Notes under the pieces: generated by a model
Told to the model about the DNA's origin: nothing
The model's database searches: none
What the model saw: only the letters and a program-made list of their open reading frames with translations
Made by a program: the position numbers and the translations under genes
In this document: positions 44,431 through 53,310 of the stretch, piece after piece
Layout: every line of letters begins with the position of its first letter
Numbering within the stretch: position 1 is the first letter of the stretch
NCBI RefSeq assembly: GCF_007679495.1
Contig: NZ_VEGP01000004.1
Location: forward strand, 82,400-146,399
Direction: 5' to 3'
DNA from: Paenibacillus sp. 32O-W
Lineage (GTDB): Bacteria > Bacillota > Bacilli > Paenibacillales > NBRC-103111
DNA: 64,000 nucleotides

Positions 44431-45616
44431 ATGCAACATTTGATGAGGCGGCTATTGACGTTAGCTATGGCCGCTGCCCTTATATTGGGGATGGCATCTC
44501 CGGATGACAGAGTGAATGCCGATGGGGTGAACGAAAATTTAATATGGAATGGAGGTTTCGAAGCCTATAAAGAAGGCTGGGAGGATTGGGGAGCGACAAC
44601 CGTTGTTGAAGATGGAGCATCCCACATGAGAGCGCTGCAAATCGGTCTCGGGGATGCGGGCAGTGAAGGCGGAATGGCCTGGTATATTGAAGCCAAACCG
44701 AACGATACCTTCAAAATTGGCGGTTGGGGTAAAGCTTCGGCAGGGGAGGTAGGCATACTGGGTATAAAAAGCCTGGGAGATAACGGCCCCATTGCCGGCG
44801 GCGCCAAAGAACTTCATTATACGGCGAGCGATTACGAATATAGGGAAATTTCTTTCACGGCGGTTCCCGGAACTACAGCGATTATGGTATACCTGTACAA
44901 AAACCCCGGACCCGGATATGTGTTCTTCGATGATATTGCCGCATATCCGACAACACCCGGTGATCCGAACCAACCCCCTCAGGAGGAAGCGGTATATATT
45001 CACAATCATGCTTATCTTCCCGAAGATTGGTTTTATCTCCCGCAAACCGATAGTCTAATCAGGGAGTATGTGAATCAGCTCAAACAGTATTATATCGAAT
45101 ACCAATTTGCGAATATCGGATTTTTGCGAGAGGATGGAACCTTGGATCCGAATCAAAGCAAAGAGCTGGGGCATTGGGCCGGACAGTTGGAAACCGACGG
45201 TGACTCAGACGGCGGAAGAATATGAAGAATTGTGGAAGAACACAGCGCTGCGCTACAGTAATGCGATTGCGGCAAGCAGCAACCCGGATTGTCAATTCTC
45301 ACCGATTATGCCGGCGTACGAGACGAAAGGTTATCTCGAAACGGATCCCGATGCGCCGGAATACGGCGAGTTTGTCATCTATCACGATCCGTCTATCGAG
45401 AATATTTATCATGCAGCCAGAGGCCTCAAACAAGCGATCGCCGAAGGAGCCGACGTTTACGGCTCGGGAATTTTCTGGTGGGGCACGTTTATTATGACAG
45501 AGCCCGATCCGCGGGATCATCAGGATTATTCTCATGCGCGCGAGTGGTGGCTGACGGAGTGGGTTAATAATTCTACATCTAGCAATCCGCCAACTCCGAC
45601 TGAAATAAATTCTTGA
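44431..45616 (+). pseudogene. Broken secreted protein: carbohydrate-binding module plus barrel fragment
   Basis: The ATG at 44431 follows AAGGAGAGGGG. The first 255 codons encode a signal peptide (MQHLMRRLLTLAMAAALILG), a beta-sandwich module of the CBM4/9 type (LIWNGGFEAYKEGWEDWG, YVFFDDIAAYP), and the start of a second domain (YIHNHAYLPEDWFYLPQTD). The frame then stops at 45225. A different frame continues to 45616 with TAEEYEELWKNTALRYSNAI, FVIYHDPSIENIYHAARGLK and GADVYGSGIFWWG, which look like the end of a TIM-barrel hydrolase-like domain. The break lies between about 45160 and 45225. The second domain seems too short for a whole barrel, so an internal deletion as well as a frameshift is likely. 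A pseudogene is the best reading. Confidence 0.7.
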
Positions 45617-45749
45617 TTAACGGCGGCTTCAAGCAAGGAACCGTTCCATAAGCAGGTTAGTGTATGGCTGTACATTTTATACGGATCATTTGGCATTCCC
45701 GCTCATAGAATTAGAGTAGAACCTTCTATGGGAAAGGGGTGTAGGCAGG

Positions 45750-45911
45750 ATGGTCCTATTCATCATGATCATGCTTGTGGCCTTCGTATTCCTCGGTCTG
45801 TTATGTGTAGCGCTGGTGAAAGGGTTGCAAAAGGATTCTTATGACAGTGACGTTCGGAATCTATGGGAAGCTAATGATATTCAAAAAGACAAGATAGACT
45901 ACGAGAAGTAG
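45750..45911 (+). CDS. Small membrane protein, 53 residues
   Basis: ATG 45750 is preceded by AAAGGGG and AGGCAGG. The protein starts MVLFIMIMLVAFVFLGLLCV, one hydrophobic helix, and ends with a charged tail (KGLQKDSYDSDVRNLWEAND...KIDYEK). It is too short for most gene finders. Codon use and the ribosome binding site support it. Homology is not recognised; small single-span proteins often modulate larger membrane complexes. Confidence 0.6.
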   Translation: MVLFIMIMLVAFVFLGLLCVALVKGLQKDSYDSDVRNLWEANDIQKDKIDYEK

Positions 45912-45962
45912 AAAGTCGGCCATCCAATGACAGCTTCAGCCTGCCGACCGTATGTATGCATG

Positions 45963-46000
45963 AAGACCGGACTTCCATCCTGCAAGGAGGCCCGGTCTTT
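45963..46000. terminator. Hairpin terminator between converging genes
   Basis: Arms aagaccgg and ccggtctt with inner cttcc/ggagg are followed by a short T tract on the plus side. Confidence 0.55.
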
Positions 46001-46050
46001 CGGTTAAAGAGTTAATGAAGGGTGCGTATCTTCGCTAAGCCGCACTGCCG

Positions 46051-46926
46051 CTATCTGCCATTATTATAGGGAGCCTCTCTCTTTAATGTAATTTCACCGA
46101 CAATCGGCAAATGGTCGGATGCCAACGTAGAGAGGACTTCCGGATGGGTCAATTCAACATTTTCCGATACAAAGATATAATCTATTCTTGATCTGGGCTT
46201 GTCCGCCGGAAAGGTAAAGGCGTCCCCTTGATCTTCGAAACCGTCTTTAAATAAAGTCTTCATCAATCGAATCTCTTCGCTTACCGGGAGGGCATTAAAG
46301 TCTCCGGTAATAATAGTTGTCCGATCATATTGGCTTGTAATCGCCAAGATTTCGTCGATTTGCGCGAGACGCTGTTCCGTCGTCAATCCCAGATGGGTGC
46401 TGTAGAACTGAATATGATTGCCCTTAACGTTGATGGTTGCTTCCAGTAAACCACGCTGTTCCTGGCCGAAGCTGCTTAACAGATGATTCTCGGAATGGAT
46501 GATAGGGTATCTGCTCAGAACCGCCGTTCCATATTGCCTGCGCTTTCCTCCCGGCTCCAGCGGGTCCCTGTCCAGATTCGCGCCATAGATATAATGCATT
46601 CCCAGAGACTCGGCAAGTTTCTTGGCTTGATCTTCAAAATTGCTTCTGGCCGAATAATGACGATCCACTTCTTGAAGCCCGATTATATCGGCTCCCGATG
46701 CTCTGATTTCATTCGCTATCCGGTCCAAATCAAGCACCTGATCCATCCCGACTCCATGACGGATGTTGTAGGACATTACTTTAATCGTAACTTCCTTTCC
46801 CCGGCCTTCACCAGAGAGTGGTGCTGCTGCAGAGGGAGTGCCGTTTTCGGAGGCTCCCGCGGTGGTGACGAGCGAAGCCAGGAACACTAAAATCAGCAGA
46901 ATAGAGGCCAACTTCTTCATTTTCAC
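46051..46926 (-). CDS. Secreted endonuclease/exonuclease/phosphatase family protein
   Basis: A 291-residue protein with a signal peptide (MKKLASILLILVFLASLVTT). The EEP fold shows all main motifs: VMSYNIRHG, DIIGLQEVDRHY with the metal Glu, YSTHLGLTTEQR, IITGDFNALP, SRIDYIFVS and STLASDHLPIVG with the closing Asp-His. Such secreted enzymes hydrolyse nucleic acids or phosphodiester lipids such as sphingomyelin and phosphoinositides; the IRHG motif and small size suit a metal-dependent hydrolase of the YafD/ElsH group. The GTG start follows AAAGGATGAT. The promoter carries an extended -10 and an operator-like inverted repeat. Confidence 0.88.
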   Translation of the reverse strand: MKMKKLASILLILVFLASLVTTAGASENGTPSAAAPLSGEGRGKEVTIKVMSYNIRHGVGMDQVLDLDRIANEIRASGADIIGLQEVDRHYSARSNFEDQAKKLAESLGMHYIYGANLDRDPLEPGGKRRQYGTAVLSRYPIIHSENHLLSSFGQEQRGLLEATINVKGNHIQFYSTHLGLTTEQRLAQIDEILAITSQYDRTTIITGDFNALPVSEEIRLMKTLFKDGFEDQGDAFTFPADKPRSRIDYIFVSENVELTHPEVLSTLASDHLPIVGEITLKREAPYNNGR

Positions 46927-46942
46927 ATTCTATCATCCTTTC

Positions 46943-46958
46943 TGTTAAAGCGTTTACA
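46943..46958. promoter_or_regulatory. Inverted repeat resembling a LacI-family/cre operator
   Basis: TGTTAAAGCGTTTACA has near-symmetric halves (TGTTAAAG and, on the other strand, TGTAAACG). It lies between the -10 and the start of the EEP-family gene. Confidence 0.4.
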
Positions 46959-47025
46959 TAATTACCGTCTTCTGGTGGATCGTTATCCCATCCCTCCCTA
47001 ATCCTGTTAATTTCAATCCACTTTA

Positions 47026-47034
47026 ATTATATCA
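47026..47034 (-). promoter_or_regulatory. Extended -10 promoter of the EEP-family gene
   Basis: On the minus strand TGATATAAT is a perfect extended -10, about 100 bases before the GTG start. Confidence 0.45.
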
Positions 47035-47156
47035 TTTGTCTGTTTTTTTAGTAGAGTTAATTTGTTGTCGCAACAGAATTTATAAATCAAGTTTCGTAAA
47101 GGGAGTGCACGATTTTAGATCATTCTCAACTTTTGATGATATTCACTTGTCAACGC

Positions 47157-47192
47157 ATAAAAAAATGCACCGAACCGGAAATTCGATGCAAA
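47157..47192 (-). terminator. Intrinsic terminator of the aldo/keto reductase gene
   Basis: Read on the minus strand, tgcatcgaa and ttcggtgca form a stem followed by TTTTTTT, 20-60 bases after the stop codon. Confidence 0.8.
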
Positions 47193-47214
47193 AATGTAAA
47201 GTTTTTTGACAGGC

Positions 47215-48207
47215 TCAGCTTTTTAGAATATCGTCGATTCGCGTCAATTCCTCCGAACTGAAGTCCAGATTCTGAATGGCGGCGGCATTCTCTTCTATTT
47301 GACTGACACGGCTGGCGCCGATTAGGGCCGAGGTCACTTTTCCTTCACGCAGCACCCAGGCCAAAGACATCTGGGCCAGGGATTGCCCGCGTTCAGCGGC
47401 CAATTCGGCCAAGAGACGGACTTTAGCGATTTTCTCCTCTGTCACGTCTTTTTCTTTAAGGAACGAGCCTTCCTTAGCCGCACGGGAATCGGCCGGAATT
47501 CCTTTCAAATATTTGTTGGTCAGCAGTCCCTGCGCCAACGGGCAGAAGGCGATGCAGCCGGCCCCTCCATCCTGCAGAATATCCTGCAATCCGTCCTCAA
47601 TCCATCGGTTAAACATAGAGTAGGAGGCTTGATGTATAAGGAGCGGGGTGCCTAACTGCTTCAGAATGCGGATGGCTTCGCGAGCCCGCTCTTCCCGGTA
47701 ATTCGAAATTCCTATGTACAGTGCCTTCCCTTGGCGGACGATTAAATCCAGGGCGGCCATCGTTTCTTCGAGCGGTGTATCGGGGTCGGGCCTGTGATGA
47801 TAGTATATATCCACGTAATCGAGCCCCATTCTCTTCAGGCTCTGGTCCAGACTCGCCACCATGTTTTTCTTGGAGCCCCACTCCCCATACGGTCCCGGCC
47901 ACATATAAAAGCCTGCTTTGGTAGAGATAATCATCTCGTCCCGATAAGCCCGGAGATCGGATTTAAGCACTCTGCCGAAGGTTTCCTCCGCAGATCCCGG
48001 CGGCGGCCCGTAATTGTTAGCCAGATCGAAATGGGTAATTCCAAGATCGAAGGCTTTGCGAATCATGGCCCTCGAATTTTCGTAGACATCGGTGCCCCCG
48101 AAATTATGCCACAGTCCAAGTGAAATGGCGGGCAGCTTCAACCCCGATTGGCCGCAGCGGTTATAAATCATGGTTGAGTAGCGTTGGTTATCAGGCAAAT
48201 AACTCAA
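47215..48207 (-). CDS. Aldo/keto reductase, YghZ-like
   Basis: A 330-residue NADPH-dependent reductase of the aldo/keto reductase superfamily, YghZ/Kv-beta-like branch. The catalytic tetrad is visible: Asp and Tyr in HFDLANNYGPPPG, Lys in ISTKAGFYMWPGP, and His in DIYYHHRPDPDTP. The NADPH pocket appears as GASRVSQIEEN near the end. These enzymes reduce aldehydes such as methylglyoxal or L-glyceraldehyde-3-phosphate. The TTG start at 48207 has AAAGGAGG 8 bases upstream. It is a single gene with its own terminator. Confidence 0.92.
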   Translation of the reverse strand: MSYLPDNQRYSTMIYNRCGQSGLKLPAISLGLWHNFGGTDVYENSRAMIRKAFDLGITHFDLANNYGPPPGSAEETFGRVLKSDLRAYRDEMIISTKAGFYMWPGPYGEWGSKKNMVASLDQSLKRMGLDYVDIYYHHRPDPDTPLEETMAALDLIVRQGKALYIGISNYREERAREAIRILKQLGTPLLIHQASYSMFNRWIEDGLQDILQDGGAGCIAFCPLAQGLLTNKYLKGIPADSRAAKEGSFLKEKDVTEEKIAKVRLLAELAAERGQSLAQMSLAWVLREGKVTSALIGASRVSQIEENAAAIQNLDFSSEELTRIDDILKS

Positions 48208-48494
48208 CTGGATTACCTCCTTTGTCTGAAGATTTCCTATTGCACGTTGTTATAGCAGTAAAAAGATAGAAGCTTTTAAACATGATAGCGTATAACTCAA
48301 TCATTGAACAGGTGGAAATTTCCGATAGGATAGGGATATATTCAGATTTATTGAAGAACTGATAAACTTATGATAAATACAGCGGCAATTTAAAAGAACA
48401 GTTGAAAAAATTACCAATATACGTTACTGTTATGACTATAAAGTCATTATTTGAATATCAAATTCAGAATCTGTTTGGAGGCGCTTATAAATAT

Positions 48495-49097
48495 ATGGTG
48501 CAAAGGAAAGGTTCGTTGAAAGAACGGCAGCGTCAGGAAAGGGAGCAATACATCTTGCAGGCGGCGGAAGAAATCATGCTGGAGAAGGGTTACCACCATA
48601 CGAGCATGGATGAAATCGCAGACCGGGTTGGAATTGCCAAGGGGACACTCTATTTGCATTTTACACGTAAAGAGGAACTGGCTTATGCATTGGTAGAGCC
48701 GAAGCTCAACATGTTTCTGGAAAGCGTGCAGCAAGCCCGGGCTTATAACGGTACGGCACAGGAGAAGCTGATTTATTTGTTGGAGAAAGAAATGTCAGGC
48801 GCATTTTTTCAGTTTATGCTGCGGAGCGATCCGGATTTGGCCTCTGTATTTAAAGCACAACAGCAGCGGATCGATGGATTGATTGCAGAGATATTTGGCG
48901 GTATAGGGAAGATTTTGGATGAGGGAAAGGAAGCAGGCCTCTTTGATCGGGAGCTTCCTAACGAGATGATGGCCTTTCAGTTTATAAACATGTTCGATCC
49001 GCATCTGTATCTGAAAATGGTGGAACAACAGCAAATGAGCAAAGAAACCTTTATCCGCCATGTTGCCAAAGTCTATCTGCGCGGAATTGAACGTTGA
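48495..49097 (+). CDS. TetR family regulator upstream of the DMFase-like gene
   Basis: A 200-residue protein from ATG 48495 (GGAGG 13 bases upstream). The helix-turn-helix is YILQAAEEIMLEKGYHHTSM followed by DEIADRVGIAKGTLYLHFTR. The C-terminal ligand domain is not diagnostic. It lies 95 bases ahead of the DMFase-like gene in the same direction and probably represses it together with itself. The frame is open upstream to a TTG at 48402, but that part lacks a ribosome binding site and is AT-rich like a promoter. Confidence 0.85.
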   Translation: MVQRKGSLKERQRQEREQYILQAAEEIMLEKGYHHTSMDEIADRVGIAKGTLYLHFTRKEELAYALVEPKLNMFLESVQQARAYNGTAQEKLIYLLEKEMSGAFFQFMLRSDPDLASVFKAQQQRIDGLIAEIFGGIGKILDEGKEAGLFDRELPNEMMAFQFINMFDPHLYLKMVEQQQMSKETFIRHVAKVYLRGIER

Positions 49098-49192
49098 TAA
49101 AGGAGGTGCTGCCCCGAGCAAATTACCCCTTCGCTTCAGACTGTTGTTCTTTCCATGTTGTAATCGAGTCTTACAAAATAGGAGGAGATACA

Positions 49193-51409
49193 ATGAAACA
49201 GGAAGCGCTTAACATTACCGGGTACGCGGATCAGTTCAGTGTAATGCCGGGGGAACAGGTCAAGGTTATGGTCAGTACGACAAGCAAAAGCTATAAGGTG
49301 AACGTCGTTCGTCTATGCGGCGGGCTGATGGATGCGGAGAGCGATGATTTGCCCGTGGAGACTGTGCAAGCCGAGTGCAATCGAGTCTATCCGGGGCGCG
49401 TACAGGAAATCGAGGCAGGTTCCTATGGCGAATTGCCGGTTCCCTCCGATTGGATGCAGGGCGGAGAATTCACGGTTCAACTATGGGCTTGGCCGACTTT
49501 GACGACAGGGGCGGTACATCCGCAGACGCTCTGGTCCGTGTCGGCGACGAACGGCACGGCCGGAGGACGGCTTGTCCTTGAGCAAGATGGTCAACTCGCG
49601 CTGATGCTTACAGACTGTGCGGGGCAGTCGGCGGTTGTTCGTACGGAGCGGCCGCTTATGGCGAAATCGTGGTATTTTATCGCTGTACGTTATTCGGCCG
49701 AATCAGGAGAAGCGGCACTGTTGATTGATCATCAGGATCAATGGATGCCCGAACGGGATAGGCAGTTTATTAAACGAAAAGCAGCATTGGATTTCTCAAA
49801 TTTGTTAACGGGTGCAGTCGTGCTGGCCGCTCAATATCAGGAGGGCAGGAGACAGCATTATTATAACGGCAAGCTGGAAAACCCGCGTTTTTTTCGTACT
49901 GCTCTGGATGATGAACAGCTCGAACAGCTGTATTCAGCACCGGAACTTTCGGCAAGTATGAGAGCAGAGTGTGCGGCATGCTATGATTTCAGTCAATTTA
50001 TTTCGTCCAGCCGCCTAATCGACTGTTCGGGCGGACAAAATGACGGCCGGTTATATCAAGCGCCGGCACGAGCGGTGACAAGTCATAATTGGACTGGTGA
50101 ATATGCGAGCTTTAAAGAAGCTCCAGACCAGTATGCCGCTGTTCATTTTCATGACGACGATTTATGCGATGCGGGCTGGGATGCCGATTTTGTCTGGAAA
50201 GTGCCGGACGAACTGCGGAGCGGAGTCTACGCTTTTCGTTTGGAGACGGAAGCCAGCGTCGATTATGTGCCATTGTTTGTACGTCCGGGCAGACAGACTG
50301 CCAAAGCAGAGGTCGTCTATTTGGCCCCAACTAATACGTATCTGGCTTATGCGAACGAACGACTGTATGAGCAGGCTCAAGCTTATATGGGAGACGATTA
50401 TGTGCTTCCGGAGCAGGACCGGTTTCTGTCCGAGCATCCGGAGTTGGGCAAATCGATCTATGACTTGCATAATGACGGCAGTGGTGTACAGTACAGCTCC
50501 CGCTTGCGTCCGATTTTGAATATACGGCCTCATTACCGCAATTGGCGTGCAGTAAGGCATTTTTCAGCGGATTTATATATAACCGGTTGGCTGGAAAGGC
50601 GGAAGCAGCCTTATGATGTCATTACGGATGAAGATTTGCATCGGGAAGGGCAGGAGCTTCTGGCATCTTATAAAGTGATTATTACGGGCAGCCACCCCGA
50701 ATATTGGACGCGTCCGATGCTTATTGCGCTAAAGCAATATTTGGCTGCCGGCGGTCGGCTGATGTATTTGGGCGGGAACGGGTTTTATTGGGTAACCAGT
50801 CTGGATGCAGACCGTTCTTACTTGCTTGAAGTACGGCGTGGCAATGCCGGTACAAGATCGTCTGATACACCGCCGGGGCAAATCTATCATAGTACAACCG
50901 GCGAGCCCGGGGGCTTATGGCGGCATTACGGTTTTGTGCCGCAGAGCATCGTCGGAGTTGGTTTTTCTGCGCTGGGCGGTATTAACGGCTGCGGATACAA
51001 GCGGCTTCCGGACAGTCATGATCCGGCGGCGGCGTTTATATTCGAAGGGATCGGGGAGGATGAAATCATCGGCGATTTCGGTCTCGTTATGGGCGGAGCG
51101 GTAGGGGATGAAATTGACCGCTTCGACCATGAATTAGGTACGCCCAAACATGCGCTGCGATTGGCGACCTCGACCGGTCTGGACGATTACTATCAAGTAG
51201 TCCATGAAGATTTGCTGTTCACAGCGCCGGGGCAAGGGGGGCTTGAAAGCCCGCTCGTGCGTGCCGATATGACCTATTTTGATATTGCCGGCGGCGGTGC
51301 GGTTTTCTCCGTTGGTTCCATTAACTGGGCGGGCAGTATAGCCTGGAATAATTACGATAATAATGTGGTCCGAATTAGTGATAACGTATTGCGCCGTTTC
51401 TTGTCATAA
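49193..51409 (+). CDS. N,N-dimethylformamidase large-subunit-like protein
   Basis: A 738-residue cytosolic protein from ATG 49193, which has GGAGGAG 5 bases upstream. Residues about 60-260 form a concanavalin/LamG-like sandwich (FTVQLWAWPTLTTG, HYYNGKLENPRFFRTALDDE). Residues about 365-735 match the DMFA2 C-terminal domain with a glutamine-amidotransferase-like fold. DMFase hydrolyses dimethylformamide using iron held by two Tyr and one Glu. Candidates here are Tyr383/Tyr386 in NTYLAY and Glu503 in SHPEYWTRP. Classical DMFase needs a small subunit of about 130 residues, which is not encoded nearby. It may act on another amide. It is probably controlled by the TetR protein upstream. Confidence 0.8.
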   Translation: MKQEALNITGYADQFSVMPGEQVKVMVSTTSKSYKVNVVRLCGGLMDAESDDLPVETVQAECNRVYPGRVQEIEAGSYGELPVPSDWMQGGEFTVQLWAWPTLTTGAVHPQTLWSVSATNGTAGGRLVLEQDGQLALMLTDCAGQSAVVRTERPLMAKSWYFIAVRYSAESGEAALLIDHQDQWMPERDRQFIKRKAALDFSNLLTGAVVLAAQYQEGRRQHYYNGKLENPRFFRTALDDEQLEQLYSAPELSASMRAECAACYDFSQFISSSRLIDCSGGQNDGRLYQAPARAVTSHNWTGEYASFKEAPDQYAAVHFHDDDLCDAGWDADFVWKVPDELRSGVYAFRLETEASVDYVPLFVRPGRQTAKAEVVYLAPTNTYLAYANERLYEQAQAYMGDDYVLPEQDRFLSEHPELGKSIYDLHNDGSGVQYSSRLRPILNIRPHYRNWRAVRHFSADLYITGWLERRKQPYDVITDEDLHREGQELLASYKVIITGSHPEYWTRPMLIALKQYLAAGGRLMYLGGNGFYWVTSLDADRSYLLEVRRGNAGTRSSDTPPGQIYHSTTGEPGGLWRHYGFVPQSIVGVGFSALGGINGCGYKRLPDSHDPAAAFIFEGIGEDEIIGDFGLVMGGAVGDEIDRFDHELGTPKHALRLATSTGLDDYYQVVHEDLLFTAPGQGGLESPLVRADMTYFDIAGGGAVFSVGSINWAGSIAWNNYDNNVVRISDNVLRRFLS

Positions 51410-51485
51410 TGGCCGTGGCACTCCTCCTGACAAGGCGTCTTGGTTCCGAAATGTTGGTGTGGGGCTGTTCTGAACAAAAAATTGC

Positions 51486-51514
51486 TTGTATTGCAGGAAA
51501 TTTCAGAATATAAT
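51486..51514 (+). promoter_or_regulatory. Promoter of the ZTP riboswitch-folD-fchA transcript
   Basis: TTGTAT and a perfect TATAAT are separated by 17 bp, directly ahead of the aptamer. Confidence 0.55.
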
Positions 51515-51527
51515 ATTAGTTAATATT

Positions 51528-51600
51528 TGGTATGTGTAACTGGCGCACGTGGTGAACCACGAGGAAGCACATATGACGTTATAGCCGTTCGCCTGGGCAA
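51528..51600 (+). promoter_or_regulatory. ZTP (pfl motif) riboswitch
   Basis: The aptamer shows the pfl-motif blocks: TATGTG paired with CACATA, the internal ACTGGCGC...ACGTGG...CCACGAGGAAGC, and the 3' block GCCGTTCGCCTGGGCA. It senses ZTP/ZMP, which build up when 10-formyl-tetrahydrofolate is short, and turns expression on. A terminator overlaps its 3' end. The downstream folate genes are the expected targets. Confidence 0.88.
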
Positions 51601-51638
51601 AGTATTTGATCCCTAATCGGGGTCAAATACTTTTTTTT
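51600..51638 (+). terminator. Riboswitch-controlled terminator
   Basis: A 14-bp stem (aagtatttgatccc with ggggtcaaatactt) is followed by eight T. Its left arm begins at the last base of the aptamer core, so ligand binding can prevent its folding. Confidence 0.85.
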
Positions 51639-51663
51639 GTTAATGAAGGAGGAGCAGCAAGCT

Positions 51664-52548
51664 ATGGGAATTTGGTTAACCGGGCAAGAGGCAGCGGATC
51701 GCATCCGAAAGGCAGTTGCTGAACAGGCAGGAAGAGTGAGGGAGCAGCGGGGGATAGAAGTAAAGCTGGCCGTTATTCTGGTGGAAGGGGACCCGGCTTC
51801 CCTGGCCTATGCGAAGGCTAAACAGCGGTGGGCTTCCCGGCTTGGTATAGCGTTCGAATGGATACGCCTCCCATCCGGAGTAACGGAACAAGAACTGATG
51901 GGAATCATTGATACGTTAAATAGGGACGATGGGGTTCACGGAATTCTGTTAGAGCTCCCTCTCCCACGGCACTTGTCCTCCAAAGCGATAATCGAGGCGA
52001 TTTCGCCATGGAAGGACGTGGACGGATTGACCTCTTCCAACCGGCTGGCTAATCAAACCGGAGCCCCAGGACTATATCCGGCTACACCGTTATCCTGTGT
52101 CCGGCTTCTGGAAGATTACGGCTATGAGCTAAAGGGAAGACATGCTGTCGTGGTGGGGCGCGGGGAGACCGTAGGAATGCCGCTCCTTCATTTGCTGCTG
52201 CGGAAGAATGCCACCGTGACCGTGTGCCATTCGTATACTCCCGATCTGTCCGTCCCGCTTCGCCAGGCGGATTTTGTATTTGCCGCTGCGGGGCGTCAAG
52301 GATTAATAACGAAGTCTATGGTCCATCCCGATCTGGTCGCGATAGATGCGGGAATTAATGAAACAGACAGCGGGGAGTTGAAGGGGGACGTGGACTCCGG
52401 GGCGATTCTTCGCTTGCAGGCGTTATCGCCGGTTCCGGGAGGGGTAGGAACGCTGACAACGGCCATTCTATTTGAAAATGTTATAAAAGCCTTCGAACTG
52501 CAGCATGGTAAGAAGCAGCAGAATTTTATAAGAAAGGGGGGAGTATAG
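51664..52548 (+). CDS. folD: Bifunctional methylenetetrahydrofolate dehydrogenase/cyclohydrolase FolD
   Basis: A 294-residue enzyme that converts 5,10-methylene-THF to 10-formyl-THF with NADP. It shows the catalytic-Lys region SLAYAKAKQRWASRLGI, the motif GILLELPLPRHL, the VDGLTSSNRL loop, VVVGRGETVGMPLLHLLL for NADP, and PVPGGVGTLTTAIL near the end. The sequence is more diverged than housekeeping FolD, for example GLYPATP instead of the usual F-x-PCTP, so this may be a second, stress-induced copy. ATG 51664 follows AAGGAGGAG. It lies behind a ZTP riboswitch and is cotranscribed with fchA. Confidence 0.9.
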   Translation: MGIWLTGQEAADRIRKAVAEQAGRVREQRGIEVKLAVILVEGDPASLAYAKAKQRWASRLGIAFEWIRLPSGVTEQELMGIIDTLNRDDGVHGILLELPLPRHLSSKAIIEAISPWKDVDGLTSSNRLANQTGAPGLYPATPLSCVRLLEDYGYELKGRHAVVVGRGETVGMPLLHLLLRKNATVTVCHSYTPDLSVPLRQADFVFAAAGRQGLITKSMVHPDLVAIDAGINETDSGELKGDVDSGAILRLQALSPVPGGVGTLTTAILFENVIKAFELQHGKKQQNFIRKGGV

Positions 52549-52550
52549 AA

Positions 52551-53180
52551 ATGAGCTTGATGGATCAATCCGTTCGCTCCTTCGTCCAAGCGGCTTCATC
52601 CCGTACACCGACTCCGGGTGGAGGGAGCGTCGCGGCTCTGGTTGCTGCGCTGGGAGCGGCCATGGGCTCGATGGTTGCCCACTTTAGCCAGGGGCCTAAA
52701 TTTGCCTCCCATTCGGAAGAAATGGAGCACATGATCATCCGGATGAAAGCGGATATCGATCAATTCGAAAGCCTTCTAGAGGAGGATGTTCACTCGTTCG
52801 AAACTTATATGTCCGCCGCCCGAATGTCAGGACAAACCGAGGAGCACAAGCAAGCCAAACAGGCTGCATTGGCCTCCGCCTCGGTACTGGCCACCGAGGT
52901 TCCTGTCAGGCTGATGCGAAGATGTCTGGCTTCCATGGAAACAATGGAAGGGATAGCCGGGAACGCGAACCGCAGGGTATTATCCGATCTTGGAATAGCC
53001 GTCTATCTTCTGGAGGCGGCTGCCCGCTCCGCATGGATTACAGTTGCCATCAACCTTCCCGGCCTGCAGGAGGAGAAGCTGAAGGAACAATACGGAAGGG
53101 AATGTGCACAAATCATCGGCCGGATCGAATCGATCCGGGCCGGCATGTTGTCCACCATCCATTCAAGGATAAACGAATGA
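52551..53180 (+). CDS. fchA: Cyclodeaminase/cyclohydrolase family protein (FchA-like)
   Basis: A 209-residue all-helical protein of the formiminotransferase-cyclodeaminase C-terminal domain family. The start SVRSFVQAASSRTPTPGGGS and the following AALVAALGAAMGSMVAHFSQ are diagnostic, as is the later LSDLGIAVYLLEAAARSAWI. Stand-alone members work as 5,10-methenyl-THF cyclohydrolase or formimino-THF cyclodeaminase. It begins 2 bases after the folD stop with GGGGGGAG upstream, so both belong to one ZTP-regulated unit that restores one-carbon folates. Confidence 0.88.
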   Translation: MSLMDQSVRSFVQAASSRTPTPGGGSVAALVAALGAAMGSMVAHFSQGPKFASHSEEMEHMIIRMKADIDQFESLLEEDVHSFETYMSAARMSGQTEEHKQAKQAALASASVLATEVPVRLMRRCLASMETMEGIAGNANRRVLSDLGIAVYLLEAAARSAWITVAINLPGLQEEKLKEQYGRECAQIIGRIESIRAGMLSTIHSRINE

Positions 53181-53261
53181 GCTTTACATGGGAGAACGCA
53201 AATACCTCATATCGGAAGGATTAACGATAGAATCCCTCCTGTTTACCACTATTAGACTGCC

Positions 53262-53310
53262 TAGCCTAAAAAGCAGTCATCAAAAGTGCCTTTTTTGGGC
53301 TAGGCGTTAA
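53262..53310. terminator. Bidirectional terminator between fchA and the GntR-type gene
   Basis: Outer arms gcctagcc and gggctaggc enclose an inner hairpin with A and T tracts (aaaaagca...tgcctttttt). It overlaps the last codons of the minus-strand gene. Confidence 0.6.
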
